Origin: Stenotrophomonas maltophilia
GTDB lineage: Bacteria; Pseudomonadota; Gammaproteobacteria; Xanthomonadales; Xanthomonadaceae
Length of the DNA: 64,000 nucleotides
Assembly (NCBI RefSeq): GCF_004920835.1
Contig: NZ_QFHO01000023.1
Location: 1 to 64,000 of the forward strand
Direction of reading: 5' to 3'
Below the pieces are notes generated by a model. It was not told where the DNA came from and did not search any database. It saw only the letters and a list, made by a program, of their open reading frames with translations. Both the position numbers and the translations under genes were made by a program. Below, one piece after another: positions 26,510 through 35,402 of this stretch (the stretch's first letter is position 1; every line of letters begins with the position of its first letter).

Positions 26510-27244
26510 TCAGGTGCGGTCGTACAACAGGTCCCAGACGCCATGGCCGAGCTTCTGGCCGCGGGTCTCGAAGTGGGTCTGCGGCCGCCAGTCCGGGCGC
26601 GGCACGCTGCCACGCGGACCGGCGCGGTTGACCAGGCCAGCGGTGGCGTCCAGCACGTCCCACATCTGCTCGGCGTAGTCCTCCCAGTCGGTGGCGCAGT
26701 GCAGGCGGCCGCCCGGGCGCAGCTTGCGCACGATCAGTTCGGCGAACGCCGGCTGCAGCAGGCGGCGCTTGTTGTGGCGCTTCTTGTGCCACGGATCCGG
26801 GAAGTAGATGCGCACTTCATCCAGCGCGCCATCGGCGATCTCGTTCTGCAGCACTTCCACCGCATCGTGGTGGTACAGGCGCACGTGGTCGGCTTCGTCC
26901 TCGGCCAGCGCGTTCAGCAGGCGGCCCACGCCGGGGGCGTGCACTTCGATGCCGATGTAGTCGCGCGACGGGTCGTGCTGGGCGGCGAAGCGCATGGCCG
27001 CGCCATTGCCGAAGCCGATTTCCAGCACCTTGTGCGCGGGACGGCCGAAGGTCGCATCCAGGTCACGCGGCTGGCCGCTGTAGTCCAGGCCGAAGCGTGG
27101 CCAGCGTTCGTCGAACGCGCGCTGCTGGGCCGGAGTGAAGCGGCCCTGACGCAGCACGAAACTGCGCACTTCGCGGCGACCTTCACTGACCGTGAAGGGC
27201 TTGGGCGGGGCCTTGGAACCCGCGCTGTCGAAAGGATTGGTCAT
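26510..27244 (-). CDS. trmB: tRNA (guanine-N7-)-methyltransferase
   Basis: Makes m7G46 in the tRNA variable loop with S-adenosylmethionine. The 244-residue product is full length: [11 protein letters not shown] (SAM-binding motif I), [34 protein letters not shown] (the TrmB signature) and [15 protein letters not shown] near the end. Its ATG overlaps the thiG stop by one base, indicating coupling. Confidence 0.96.
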   Translation of the reverse strand: MTNPFDSAGSKAPPKPFTVSEGRREVRSFVLRQGRFTPAQQRAFDERWPRFGLDYSGQPRDLDATFGRPAHKVLEIGFGNGAAMRFAAQHDPSRDYIGIEVHAPGVGRLLNALAEDEADHVRLYHHDAVEVLQNEIADGALDEVRIYFPDPWHKKRHNKRRLLQPAFAELIVRKLRPGGRLHCATDWEDYAEQMWDVLDATAGLVNRAGPRGSVPRPDWRPQTHFETRGQKLGHGVWDLLYDRT

Positions 27245-28038
27245 CAGCCGATCAACCCGTCAATCGGCGACGACGCACTGGCATAGCGCTTGCGCGGGAT
27301 TCGCCCGGCCAGGAAGGCCTCGCGTCCGGCTTCGACCGCCTTGCGCATGGCGCTGGCCATCAGCACCGGGTGGCGCGCGCCGGCAATGGCGGTGTTCATC
27401 AGCACGCCATCGCAGCCGAGCTCCATCGCGATCGCCGCATCCGAAGCGGTGCCGACGCCGGCGTCGACGATGATCGGCACCTTGGCGTCTTCGATGATCT
27501 GCAGCAGGTTGTACTTGTTCTGGATGCCCAGGCCCGAACCGATCGGCGCGGCCAGCGGCATCACCGCAGCGCAGCCGATCTCTTCCAGGCGCTTGGCCAG
27601 GATCGGGTCGTCGGAGGTGTAGACCATCACCTCGAAACCGTCCTTGACCAGCTGCTCGGCGGCCTTGAGGGTCTGCACCACGTCCGGGTACAGCGACTTC
27701 TGGTCGCCAAGCACTTCGAGTTTGGTCAGGTTGTGGCCGTCCAGCAGCTCACGGGCCAGGCGGCAGGTGCGCACGGCATCCTCGGCGGTGTAGCAGCCGG
27801 CGGTGTTGGGCAGGATGGTGAAACGCTCCGGCGGCAGCACGTCGAGCAGGTTCGGCTCGCCCGGGTTCTGCCCGATGTTGGTGCGGCGGATGGCCACGGT
27901 GACGATCTGGGCGCCTGCAGCCTCGGTGGCCAGGCGGGTTTCTTCCAGATCCTTGAACTTGCCGGTGCCGGTCAGCAGCCGCGAGCCATAGGTCTTGCCG
28001 GCGATCACCAGCGAATCGGGGGAGACTTGAACGTTCAT
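27244..28038 (-). CDS. thiG: Thiazole synthase
   Basis: Forms the thiazole phosphate of thiamine from deoxyxylulose phosphate, dehydroglycine and ThiS thiocarboxylate. The 264-residue product has the TIM-barrel landmarks: [14 protein letters not shown] at the start, [22 protein letters not shown] with the Schiff-base lysine, then PLAAPIGSG and [17 protein letters not shown] near the phosphate site. It is downstream of thiS and upstream of trmB. Confidence 0.97.
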   Translation of the reverse strand: MNVQVSPDSLVIAGKTYGSRLLTGTGKFKDLEETRLATEAAGAQIVTVAIRRTNIGQNPGEPNLLDVLPPERFTILPNTAGCYTAEDAVRTCRLARELLDGHNLTKLEVLGDQKSLYPDVVQTLKAAEQLVKDGFEVMVYTSDDPILAKRLEEIGCAAVMPLAAPIGSGLGIQNKYNLLQIIEDAKVPIIVDAGVGTASDAAIAMELGCDGVLMNTAIAGARHPVLMASAMRKAVEAGREAFLAGRIPRKRYASASSPIDGLIG

Positions 28039-28086
28039 GGCGCGATTATCGCTTATCCGCCTGAAGATGGGGTCACGTAGAGGGCT

Positions 28087-28124
28087 GGGTCGGATCCCTT
28101 TGCCAGGGCAAAGGGCTCTGACCC
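28087..28124. repeat. GGGTCAGA-type hairpin, copy 7
   Basis: GGGTCGGATCCCTTTGCC/GGCAAAGGGCTCTGACCC hairpin in the short gap between thiS and thiG. An element within an operon gap can act as a processing or attenuation site. Confidence 0.8.
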
Positions 28125-28140
28125 GCTGCGAAGTGGTTCT

Positions 28141-28178
28141 GGGGCAGAGCCCATCGCAATTCGATGGGATCCGACCCC
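28141..28178. repeat. GGGTCAGA-type hairpin, copy 8
   Basis: GGGGCAGAGCCCATCG/CGATGGGATCCGACCCC around an AATT centre, six bases from the thiS stop. It forms a tandem with copy 7. Confidence 0.75.
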
Positions 28179-28183
28179 GGCCA

Positions 28184-28384
28184 TCAGCCCCCGCCCAGCG
28201 CGTGCACGATCTCCACTACGTCGCCTTCGGCCAGCGCATGTTCGCCATGGCGGCTGCGGCTGACGATCTCGCCGTTGACCTCCACCGCCACCCGGCGCTG
28301 CAGCAGCTGCTCGGCCTCGAGCAGGTCGTGGAGGGTCGCCGAAGCGGGCAGGGTACGCGGTTCGCCATTGAGCTGGATGTTCAT
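28184..28384 (-). CDS. thiS: Sulfur carrier protein ThiS
   Basis: A 66-residue ubiquitin-like protein that carries sulfur as a C-terminal thiocarboxylate to Thi[21 protein letters not shown] begins the fold and the chain ends in the obligatory Gly-Gly (ALGGG). It starts the thiS-thiG-trmB-SLC13 minus-strand cluster. The 145-bp gap to thiG is filled by two hairpins. I saw no TPP riboswitch core upstream. Confidence 0.95.
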   Translation of the reverse strand: MNIQLNGEPRTLPASATLHDLLEAEQLLQRRVAVEVNGEIVSRSRHGEHALAEGDVVEIVHALGGG

Positions 28385-28591
28385 CCGCTCATTGTCGCTG
28401 ATGGCACGTCAGGATCGGAATGCTTGCAACTTCCTCCGGGCGCCAACGCTGGCACAGCGCACTGTCAGGCGATCAGGCGACAATCCATGCGGCGGCGCAG
28501 CGTGAGCAAAAGGCGGCGCGGTGAAACCATTCACCGTGCGCCGGCGTACGTGCGCCGGATTCCTACCTATCTTCCCCACAGGAGTTTCTAC

Positions 28592-30427
28592 ATGCAGCTC
28601 AGCAAACACCCGATCCGCTCCCTGATGGCGGCCGCGATCGCGCTGGCCGCGCTTCCGGCCATGGCAGGCGAAAACCCGTACTCGAAGGCCGTGTTCTTCG
28701 GTGACAGCCTGACCGACGCCGGTTACTTCCGTCCGCTGCTGCCGGCGGCCACCCAGGGGGCCACCGGTCAGTTCACCACCAACCCGGGCTGGGTGTGGTC
28801 ACAACAGGTGGCCAACTACTACGGCCTCAACAACGGCGCCAACGGCAATGGCCAGAACGGTGACAATTACGCCGCAGGCGGTGCCCGTGTCAGCGTGGAC
28901 GTACCGAGCGCGCTGGGCGTCATCCCGTCGCTGAAGACGCAGGCCAACCGTTACCTGGCTGCGAACGGCGGCAAGGCAGATCGCAATGCCCTGTACACCG
29001 TATGGGGTGGCGCCAACGACCTGTTCGCTGCAGCTGGCGCTCCGACGCAGGCCCAGGCCATCATCGGCGCAGCCGTTACCGATCAGATTGCCCTGGTCGG
29101 CGCGCTGAAGCAGGCAGGGGCACAGTACGTGCTGGTGCCGAACCTGCCGAATGTCGGCCTGACTCCGGCATTCCGTGGCCCGAATGCGGCCACCGCCACT
29201 GCGCTGTCCGCGGGTTACAACAAGGCCCTGTACGGTGGCCTGAAGCAGGCCGGCATCGAGTTCATTCCGCTGGATACCTTCACCGTGCTGAGTGAAGTGG
29301 CTGCCAACCCGGCCATGTACGGTTTCACCAACGTCACCAGCACCGCCTGCAAGATCGATCCGAACAACTCGACGGTCAGCATCCTGACCTGCAATCCGAC
29401 CAGCTATGTCAGCCCGGATGCGTACCAGACCTATCTGTTCGCCGATGGCGTGCATCCGACCGTCGCTGGCCACCAGCTGCTGGGTCAGTACGCCGTTTCG
29501 GTGCTGGAAGCACCGCGCCTGCAGCAGGTGCTGAGCCACTCGGCACAGACCATCGGCCGCTCGCGTGCCGATCAGGTCAGCAATCACCTGGGCGCCCGTC
29601 CGGCCGATGGCCTGTCGTGGTGGGGTGGCGTGCGTGGCGACCTGCAGCGCTACGACCACGCGGACCTGTATGACGGCCTCGCTCCGGCCGGCCTGTTCGG
29701 CATCGACTGGGCGCGCGACGGCGTGGTGCTCGGCGGCTTCGCCGGCTTCGGCCGCCTGAATGCCGACTTCGGCAACAGCCGTGGCGACTTCACCCAGAAG
29801 GACACCACCGCCGGCCTGTTCGCGGCATGGTACGGCGACCGCGTCTGGGTCAACGGCCAGGTCAGCTACACCTGGCTGTCGTATGACGTGAACCGCAAGG
29901 TCCAGCTGGGCCCGGCCACCCGCGAGCACGGTGGTTCGCCGGATGGCAGCAACCTCACTGCTGCACTGAACGCCGGTTATGAGTTCGGCACCGAAGGTGG
30001 CTTCCGCCATGGTCCGGTCGCTGCGGTGATCTGGCAGAAGGTCAAGATCGACGGTTACAGCGAAAGCGCCGCCGCCGGCACGCTGGCCACTGCCCTGGGC
30101 TACGACCGCCAGAACGTCGACTCCACCGTCGGCCGTATCGGCTGGCAGGCCCGCTTCGATGGCGGCACCGTCAAGCCGTACGTGCAGGTGACCTACGACC
30201 ACGAGTTCGAGGACACCAAGCAGGCCAGCGCCTGGCTGCAGACGCTGCCGGAACTGGGCAGCTACCGCGTGCCGGGCCTGGACTTCGACAAGAACTACGC
30301 CACCGCCGTGCTGGGTGCGCGCATGGACCTGTTCGGCCTGCAGGGCAACGTTGGCCTGAGCACCACGGCCGCGCAGAAGCGCGCCCGCGATGCCTCGGTC
30401 TTCGCCACCGTCAGCGGCAGCTTCTGA
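28592..30427 (+). CDS. GDSL-type autotransporter esterase (EstA-like)
   Basis: A 611-residue surface esterase that exports its own passenger. A signal peptide (MQLSKHPIRSLM to AMAGE) precedes the GDSL lipase domain: FFGDSLTDAG contains the nucleophile Ser, GGAND the oxyanion Asn, and DGVHPT the Asp and His of the triad. From about 325 the chain becomes an autotransporter beta-barrel (GGVRGDLQRYDHADLYDG onwards) and ends in Phe. Start at 28592 follows CAGGAG. It resembles EstA of Pseudomonas and the S. maltophilia esterases, which act on short-chain esters and affect motility and rhamnolipids in Pseudomonas. Confidence 0.93.
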   Translation: MQLSKHPIRSLMAAAIALAALPAMAGENPYSKAVFFGDSLTDAGYFRPLLPAATQGATGQFTTNPGWVWSQQVANYYGLNNGANGNGQNGDNYAAGGARVSVDVPSALGVIPSLKTQANRYLAANGGKADRNALYTVWGGANDLFAAAGAPTQAQAIIGAAVTDQIALVGALKQAGAQYVLVPNLPNVGLTPAFRGPNAATATALSAGYNKALYGGLKQAGIEFIPLDTFTVLSEVAANPAMYGFTNVTSTACKIDPNNSTVSILTCNPTSYVSPDAYQTYLFADGVHPTVAGHQLLGQYAVSVLEAPRLQQVLSHSAQTIGRSRADQVSNHLGARPADGLSWWGGVRGDLQRYDHADLYDGLAPAGLFGIDWARDGVVLGGFAGFGRLNADFGNSRGDFTQKDTTAGLFAAWYGDRVWVNGQVSYTWLSYDVNRKVQLGPATREHGGSPDGSNLTAALNAGYEFGTEGGFRHGPVAAVIWQKVKIDGYSESAAAGTLATALGYDRQNVDSTVGRIGWQARFDGGTVKPYVQVTYDHEFEDTKQASAWLQTLPELGSYRVPGLDFDKNYATAVLGARMDLFGLQGNVGLSTTAAQKRARDASVFATVSGSF

Positions 30428-30440
30428 TCCAGAGCGGGGG

Positions 30441-30476
30441 CGGGGTCCTTTCCGCAGGGAAAGGGCTCCAACCCCG
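30441..30476. repeat. GGGTCAGA-type hairpin, copy 9 (degenerate)
   Basis: CGGGGTCCTTTCC/GGAAAGGGCTCCAACCCCG after the esterase stop. It lacks part of the family arm but keeps the core. Confidence 0.6.
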
Positions 30477-30548
30477 CCGCTGCATGGCAGGATGGACCGG
30501 CCACCATTGCGCAACACCGGCCGCTCCGCATAGACTTTCCACCGCAAC

Positions 30549-30622
30549 GCGGGCGTAGCTCAATGGTAGAGCTGTAGCTTCCCAAGCTACTGACGTGGGT
30601 TCGATTCCCATCGCCCGCTCCA
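30549..30622 (+). tRNA. tRNA-Gly (anticodon CCC)
   Basis: A 74-nt cloverleaf. GCGGGCG pairs with CGCCCGC as the acceptor stem, the D arm is AGCTCAATGGTAGAGC, the anticodon stem GTAGC/GCTAC closes the loop TTCCCAA (CCC), and the T arm is GTGGG-TTCGATT-CCCAC. Discriminator T and encoded CCA complete it. It reads GGG codons. A lower-GC segment starts immediately downstream. Confidence 0.95.
30605..30622 (+). repeat. tRNA 3'-end repeat, left copy (candidate att site)
   Basis: The last 18 bases of the tRNA-Gly gene (TTCCCATCGCCCGCTCCA) recur imperfectly at 31756-31773 with 15 of 18 identities. Such a copy at the end of a low-GC block resembles a decayed attR. Confidence 0.4.
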
Positions 30623-30758
30623 TGTCTCCAGGGTATTCACCCCAGGCAGACGCGGCGCAATGGTTGAACCACACCGAAGCCAGGGTGTGGTGGCAGCGCC
30701 CTGACTTCTCTCTTCAATGCGTTGGGCTGTGGCTCCTCCGAACCACAGCCCGAGTGGC

Positions 30759-31496
30759 TTATGCGCCCGCTTGCGCGGCCGCGTCCTTGGCGGCGGCAGT
30801 GATGGAGCTTCCGAATCCGGTATACGTTGACCCGTTGCAATGCAGATAGGCACGGAATACGACGCCATTCAGTTCGGCATTGTCGAAGTAGCAGTGCGTG
30901 CCTGTTTCGGACGATTTCTTCACAAGGCGCATTGCAATCGCGTTTGAATCATCGACGCTGGAGCCAATGCCGGCAATGCTCCAGGACTGACCTGCTCGGC
31001 TACAGGTGTAGGGATACCTGTAGCCGTGTGCCGACCCGTAGTAGTAGTCAACATTGCAGCTTGCCTGCGTCGCAGCAAGATTGATGGCCAGTTCGAGCAG
31101 GTTCCTCCCCGCGGTCGTTGTCGACAGGCCGTAGGCGGAAAGGGAGGTGGAATCGCACTGCCCTTTGATTCCGACGCCGGGTGCTGGGATGCTGACATAT
31201 GGATCGTGTGCGAGGACGCTGCATACGGGGCCTTCCTCGGCGACGGCGAGGAGCCCATTCGCATTGGCTGTCGCATCATCGATATTGCTGCCAACGCCCG
31301 AGACCGTACCATTCTTGCCGCATCGCCGGACCGCCACGCCACCGTGGTTCGGCAACATGTCCATGCCAGGATCACAGATGCCCGGCCCGATCGAGGATGC
31401 CCCTGAGTGCCCGCTGTGCTCACGTTCCACATTCGGTGCCACCGACGCCTGGGCCGAAAGCAGTGCAAGCATCAGGGGAAAGGAAATCGCAGCCAT
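30759..31496 (-). CDS. Secreted protein with four tandem two-cysteine repeats
   Basis: A 245-residue protein. A signal peptide (MAAISFPLMLALLSAQASV) precedes four repeats of 51-55 residues. Each has a cysteine pair: C41/C59, C92/C114, C147/C165 and C202/C220, i.e. C-x17-C in three units and C-x21-C in one. After the second cysteine, three units show a GxGSs-type turn and an Ala-rich helix (GVGSNIDDATANAN, GIGSSVDDSNAIAM, GFGSSITAAAKDAAA). Each unit probably holds its own disulfide. ATG 31496 is preceded by TGAGG; an ATG at 31514 is possible. I do not recognise the family. It is AT-richer than its neighbours and adjoins the tRNA. Confidence 0.72.
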   Translation of the reverse strand: MAAISFPLMLALLSAQASVAPNVEREHSGHSGASSIGPGICDPGMDMLPNHGGVAVRRCGKNGTVSGVGSNIDDATANANGLLAVAEEGPVCSVLAHDPYVSIPAPGVGIKGQCDSTSLSAYGLSTTTAGRNLLELAINLAATQASCNVDYYYGSAHGYRYPYTCSRAGQSWSIAGIGSSVDDSNAIAMRLVKKSSETGTHCYFDNAELNGVVFRAYLHCNGSTYTGFGSSITAAAKDAAAQAGA

Positions 31497-31755
31497 GTAA
31501 AACCTCAAATCCATGAGTGAGCGATGAAGCTAGCAGAAGCGTCTTTTGGGAAAACCGGAATTGAACCAATCCGTCGCTTCAGGAAGCCAGTGCTTCGATT
31601 CAAGATGCTCACGGCCATGAAAGTGCGAGGCAATTGGTATGTTGTTCTTGGCTGCGCGGCCTCCTCGGCAACGCCCGCTGTCTCCCAGGCTGTGTCGCGC
31701 CGGAAGATTCAGTCGGTGCTCGGCTTGGGGATGCTAAAAGATCGTTAACTTTTGG

Positions 31756-31773
31756 TTCCCAGCGCCCGCTGCC
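31756..31773 (+). repeat. tRNA 3'-end repeat, right copy (candidate att site)
   Basis: TTCCCAGCGCCCGCTGCC matches 30605-30622 at 15 of 18 positions and ends just before the RBS of the DUF805 gene. Between 31497 and this site there is non-coding, lower-GC sequence with only a doubtful 74-codon frame. Confidence 0.4.
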
Positions 31774-31783
31774 CGGAGCGAGA

Positions 31784-32188
31784 ATGATCGCTGCACTCAT
31801 GCCCATCAGGCGATGCCTTGATTTTTCAGGGCGATCCAACCGGACAGAATTCTGGTCGTATTCCCTGCTTGGCGGGTTCGTGGCGGGGTTGGGCTACATT
31901 CTGATGAATGCCAGCTCCTGGCTGATCGGTAGCGATCTCTACGATGGGGAAATGTCCCAGCGTCTGCAGGGAGCAGGAGTGGCAGTGGCGATGTTTGCCG
32001 TCATCGTCCTCCTCCCGCCGATGCTGGCCCTGGCCGTTCGGCGATTGCACGATATCGACGAGTCCGGCTGGTACGTGGTGATCGCATTCATTCCGTTGGG
32101 TGTGTTCGTTCTCTTTCCTCTCATGCTCCTTCCGGGGAGCGAGGAAGAGAATCGATTCGGCGGAATGCCTGGAGTGCCGGGCGCTTGA
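31784..32188 (+). CDS. DUF805 inner-membrane protein
   Basis: A 134-residue protein of the DUF805 family. Typical marks are FSGRSNRTEFWSYSL at the start, a central pair of membrane helices, RRLHDIDESGWYVVI and the C-terminal ENRFG. Start at 31784 (MIAALMPIRRCLD) follows CGGAGCGAG. DUF805 proteins are common small membrane proteins without a settled function. Confidence 0.88.
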   Translation: MIAALMPIRRCLDFSGRSNRTEFWSYSLLGGFVAGLGYILMNASSWLIGSDLYDGEMSQRLQGAGVAVAMFAVIVLLPPMLALAVRRLHDIDESGWYVVIAFIPLGVFVLFPLMLLPGSEEENRFGGMPGVPGA

Positions 32189-32227
32189 ATCAGCGTTCTG
32201 GTGCGAAGTCGCAGCCACCACACCCGC

Positions 32228-33409
32228 ATGATTGTTGATCGCATCACCCTCCGCCGATACACCCAATGGCTGCCGTTCCTGGCTTGGGTCGCCATCTGCG
32301 TGGCCTGGTGGTCGCCCTTGGGCGTGGTCGTTGGCCTGGCCGCATGCCTTGCCCTGGGAGGCGTGCTGCAGCGCTTCGATCTGGTTGGCGATGCCGTAGG
32401 CGGCGCACAGCTGCGCTCGCGGGCGACGCTGCCCTTTGCCACTCGGCCGCCCACGCACGATGTGCTGCTGGACTGGGGCGAGCTGGGTATGGGCGGGCCC
32501 GCCTACAGCACCCAGATGCTGCGCGATGGCGCCATCGTTGAAGGCGTATCGACCAGCGGCAGCCACGATGCCAGTGGTGAGTGGCAGCAGCTGGCAGGAA
32601 GCGTGCTGCGCGTGGCCAGTGGCTACATTGATCGCAGCGAAGCCGTGATCGTCTACGACGAAGCGGACAAGAGGGTGATGCACCTGCTGACGATTGTTCC
32701 CAGCCTGTTCTGGCAGGAACTGCACGAGCGTCGGCAGCTTGGCGGGGATGCCGAAGCTGCGGCGTGGCTGCGCGATCTTCCCAGTCGATTGACCACACTG
32801 CGCCCCTGTCGGGGTCTATGGCTGGAACAGGAACATCCGGCAGTGGCCGCCGGGTTGCCGCAGGCATTGCGGCATGTCCTGCCTGACGGTCGGGTTCTGC
32901 AGGCCATCCCGCTGCTTCCCGACGACCTGCGCCTGACCACACATCCGTCCCTGTTCACCCGCGTCTGCCCGTACGCCCTCTGCCTTGATGGCGAGGCCAG
33001 TGACCGTCATGCCTGCGATCTGGACACGGTCATCGCCAGCCCGTCAGGGCGATGCGTGGCGGTGGCGGGCAGCGTACTTGATGGGGATCTGCGTCCCATC
33101 GAGGGTGTGTGGCTCGTCCACTGGCAGGGGCATTGGCAGGCCATCGGCCGCCGTGCGATGGGCGGCAGTGGCAAGACCCGGAGTGGGGCCTGGATCGATG
33201 TGATCGCGGTCGGCGATGACGGAACGCTTCGCTGCGAAGCCTATGAGGAACACTGGACGTTCGAGGCGATCACACGCATCCCCACGCCACACACGGCATT
33301 GGCGCTGCCTGTGGAATGGCGGGAAACCGCATTGGCCGTGCGTGTCCGCGATGGGTGCTTCTCGTTGCGCCTGCCCCGTGCTGATCAGCGGCACGCATCC
33401 CCTGGATGA
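32228..33409 (+). CDS. Uncharacterised protein with N-terminal membrane anchor
   Basis: A 393-residue protein from ATG 32228; a GTG at 32201 would add nine residues. Residues about 12-45 are hydrophobic (FLAWVAICVAWWSPLGVVVG) and probably form two helices. The rest is soluble with alternating strands and many Trp and Asp, containing HDVLLDWGELGMG and AVAGSVLDGDLRPIEGVWLV. No family is recognised. It follows the DUF805 gene with a 39-bp gap and may be co-transcribed. Confidence 0.7.
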   Translation: MIVDRITLRRYTQWLPFLAWVAICVAWWSPLGVVVGLAACLALGGVLQRFDLVGDAVGGAQLRSRATLPFATRPPTHDVLLDWGELGMGGPAYSTQMLRDGAIVEGVSTSGSHDASGEWQQLAGSVLRVASGYIDRSEAVIVYDEADKRVMHLLTIVPSLFWQELHERRQLGGDAEAAAWLRDLPSRLTTLRPCRGLWLEQEHPAVAAGLPQALRHVLPDGRVLQAIPLLPDDLRLTTHPSLFTRVCPYALCLDGEASDRHACDLDTVIASPSGRCVAVAGSVLDGDLRPIEGVWLVHWQGHWQAIGRRAMGGSGKTRSGAWIDVIAVGDDGTLRCEAYEEHWTFEAITRIPTPHTALALPVEWRETALAVRVRDGCFSLRLPRADQRHASPG

Positions 33410-33489
33410 GCCATGAGGATGTCCCCGGCGATGGCCCTTCCACCGCCAGAGACGGCAAATGGGTGCGGATGACCGGATTTCCGGATGAC

Positions 33490-33912
33490 TCATGTGCCTG
33501 CCGATTGCATCAGCTGCGCATACTCCTCGGTAAACAGCCCCGACAACGCCCGGCGCTGCTCTGCATCGATCACGCGCGAGGCGTTGGCTGTGTAGTCGAA
33601 ATGCACCATCACGCAGCGCCCGCTGGCCACCAGGGCCTCGAACTGGAACGCCTGCTGCACGATCGACAGCGAGGAGCGGCCGATGTTCTCGATGCGGGTC
33701 TCGATGCGCACTTCGTGTCCGGCCTGTATCTGCTGCAGGAAGTCGATCTCGTAGCGGCGCAGGATCAGCGTCAGGTCGCGCATGCTGGCCTCGCGGCTGA
33801 AATGCCGGAAGATCTCCTGGCGGCCTTCCTCGAACCAGACGGGCAGGGCGGTGTTGGTGACGTGGCCGAGTACATCCACTTCGGAGAAGCGCGGAAGGAT
33901 CGTCAGCGGCAT
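33490..33912 (-). CDS. Acyl-CoA thioesterase, 4HBT/YbgC type
   Basis: A 140-residue hot-dog fold thioesterase. The signature RFSEVDVLGHVTNTALPVWF holds the catalytic Asp (D13) and His; GRQEIF and the strand MVHFDYTANASRV follow. It would hydrolyse an acyl-CoA thioester in the cytoplasm; chain-length preference is unknown. It is not next to Tol-Pal genes, so this is not the classical ybgC locus. Confidence 0.87.
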   Translation of the reverse strand: MPLTILPRFSEVDVLGHVTNTALPVWFEEGRQEIFRHFSREASMRDLTLILRRYEIDFLQQIQAGHEVRIETRIENIGRSSLSIVQQAFQFEALVASGRCVMVHFDYTANASRVIDAEQRRALSGLFTEEYAQLMQSAGT

Positions 33913-33991
33913 GATGCCTCCGGGGCGTAGTGGGTGGGGTCTCCGGCGACGGTGCTGCCTTCGCCGGAGACAGTGCGGCGACTACTGGGCG

Positions 33992-34357
33992 TCAGTCTGA
34001 GTAGAAACCGTTGCCGAGGGTGCCGGGCAGGCCGGGTTCGGGCCACGGCATCAGTGACGTGCAGGCGTCATACAGCGTGCAGAAATCCTGCCGCAGCTGG
34101 GCAGGTACCCAGCTGCCGTAGGAAACGTCGGTCGAGTCGCCCTGGCAGGCGTAGGAAACATCGATCCAGCGCGTATTGGCGTGTGAGGCAACGCCCTGGT
34201 GCTGTGTCTTGCCTGTGCAGTAGCGCAGGCCCTGGCCGATCAGGGTGTTGTTGGCATCGAAGTAGAGCCGGGAGACTGCATGGGTCGGCGCAGCCTGTAC
34301 GTCTGTGGCGCCTCCCACCAGGCCAAACAGCAACAACAGCGGAATTCCCATTCGCAT
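33992..34357 (-). CDS. Small secreted cysteine-containing protein, unknown
   Basis: A 121-residue protein. ATG 34357 lies behind AAGGAGAACC. A signal peptide ([20 protein letters not shown]) ends near VQAAP. The mature part has four cysteines (CTGKT, CQGDS and CTLYDAC) and ends in GNGFYSD. Family not recognised; small secreted proteins with similar YSD ends occur in Xanthomonadaceae. It lies between the thioesterase gene and rimK. Confidence 0.7.
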   Translation of the reverse strand: MRMGIPLLLLFGLVGGATDVQAAPTHAVSRLYFDANNTLIGQGLRYCTGKTQHQGVASHANTRWIDVSYACQGDSTDVSYGSWVPAQLRQDFCTLYDACTSLMPWPEPGLPGTLGNGFYSD

Positions 34358-34523
34358 CTGTGGTTCTCCTTGGTTTGTGCAAGCCGGCCGTGTCCTGTCC
34401 ATTGGCCGGCAGGGGCATCTTCGCACAGCACTGCCAGGCGAGCAGATGCCGCCGTTCGCAGAGCATCATCCACCCGCCACACGCCCGCGCTATGCTGCGC
34501 GCCTGCCGTCCGATCCCGCCGCG

Positions 34524-35402
34524 ATGAAGCTCGCCATCCTGTCCCGCAACAGCACCCTGTACTCCACCCGCCGGCTGGTCGAAGCGGCGCGCGCGCGCGG
34601 CCACACCGTACGCATCCTCGACCCGCTGCGCTGCTACATGCGCATCGCTGCCGATGGCTTCTCGATGCACTACAAGGGCCGGCCGATGACCGGTGTGGAC
34701 ATGGTCATTCCGCGCATCGGCGCCTCGATCACCCGCTATGGCACCGCCGTGCTGCGCCAGTTCGAGCTGATGGGCGCACGCACCCCCAATCCGTCCGATG
34801 CGATCCTGCGTTCGCGCGACAAGCTGCGCGCGCACCAGCTGCTGGCGGCCAAGGGCATCGACATGCCGGTCACCGTGTTCGGCGACAACCCCGATGACAC
34901 CGTCGACCTGCTGTCCATGCTCGGCCCGCCGCCGCACGTGGTGAAGCTCAACGAGGGCACCCAGGGGCGGGGCGTGATCCTCACCGAGAAGGCCAGTGCC
35001 TCGCGCGGCATCGTCGAGGCCCTGCGTGGTCTGTACGCCAACTTCCTGATGCAGGAGTTCATTGGCGAGGCCAAGGGCGCCGACCTGCGCTGCTTCGTGG
35101 TGGGTGACCAGGTGGTGGCGTCGATGCAGCGGCAAGCGCCGGAAGGTGATTTCCGCTCCAACCTGCATGCCGGGGGGACCGCGGTAGCGGCCAAGGCCAG
35201 CCGCGCCGAGCAACAGGTGGCAGTACGTTCGGCCAAGGCACTGGGACTGTCCGTGTGCGGGGTGGACCTGATCCGCTCCGCGCGCGGGCCGCTGGTGCTG
35301 GAAATCAATTCCACACCTGGGCTGGAAGGAATCGAAGCCGCCTGCGGAGTGGATGTCGCCACGCGTATCATCGAGCACGTCGAGAAGCTTAAAAAACCCT
35401 GA
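34524..35402 (+). CDS. rimK: RimK-type ribosomal protein S6 glutamate ligase
   Basis: A 292-residue ATP-grasp ligase. In E. coli RimK adds glutamates to the C-terminus of ribosomal protein S6. The sequence has [56 protein letters not shown], the [15 protein letters not shown] nucleotide loop, and [20 protein letters not shown] with metal ligands. Length matches the family. It stands alone on the plus strand, with a candidate non-coding transcript and a terminator after it. Confidence 0.92.
   Translation: MKLAILSRNSTLYSTRRLVEAARARGHTVRILDPLRCYMRIAADGFSMHYKGRPMTGVDMVIPRIGASITRYGTAVLRQFELMGARTPNPSDAILRSRDKLRAHQLLAAKGIDMPVTVFGDNPDDTVDLLSMLGPPPHVVKLNEGTQGRGVILTEKASASRGIVEALRGLYANFLMQEFIGEAKGADLRCFVVGDQVVASMQRQAPEGDFRSNLHAGGTAVAAKASRAEQQVAVRSAKALGLSVCGVDLIRSARGPLVLEINSTPGLEGIEAACGVDVATRIIEHVEKLKKP

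Noticed and set aside
28141-28591. TPP riboswitch for the thi genes
   Set aside because: I could not find the conserved TPP aptamer core (CUGAGA/ACCUGA) upstream of thiS on the minus strand.
31524-31748. A 74-codon plus-strand frame in the low-GC segment
   Set aside because: Weak RBS, no domain, lies in non-coding DNA between two genes. Kept only as a possible gene remnant.
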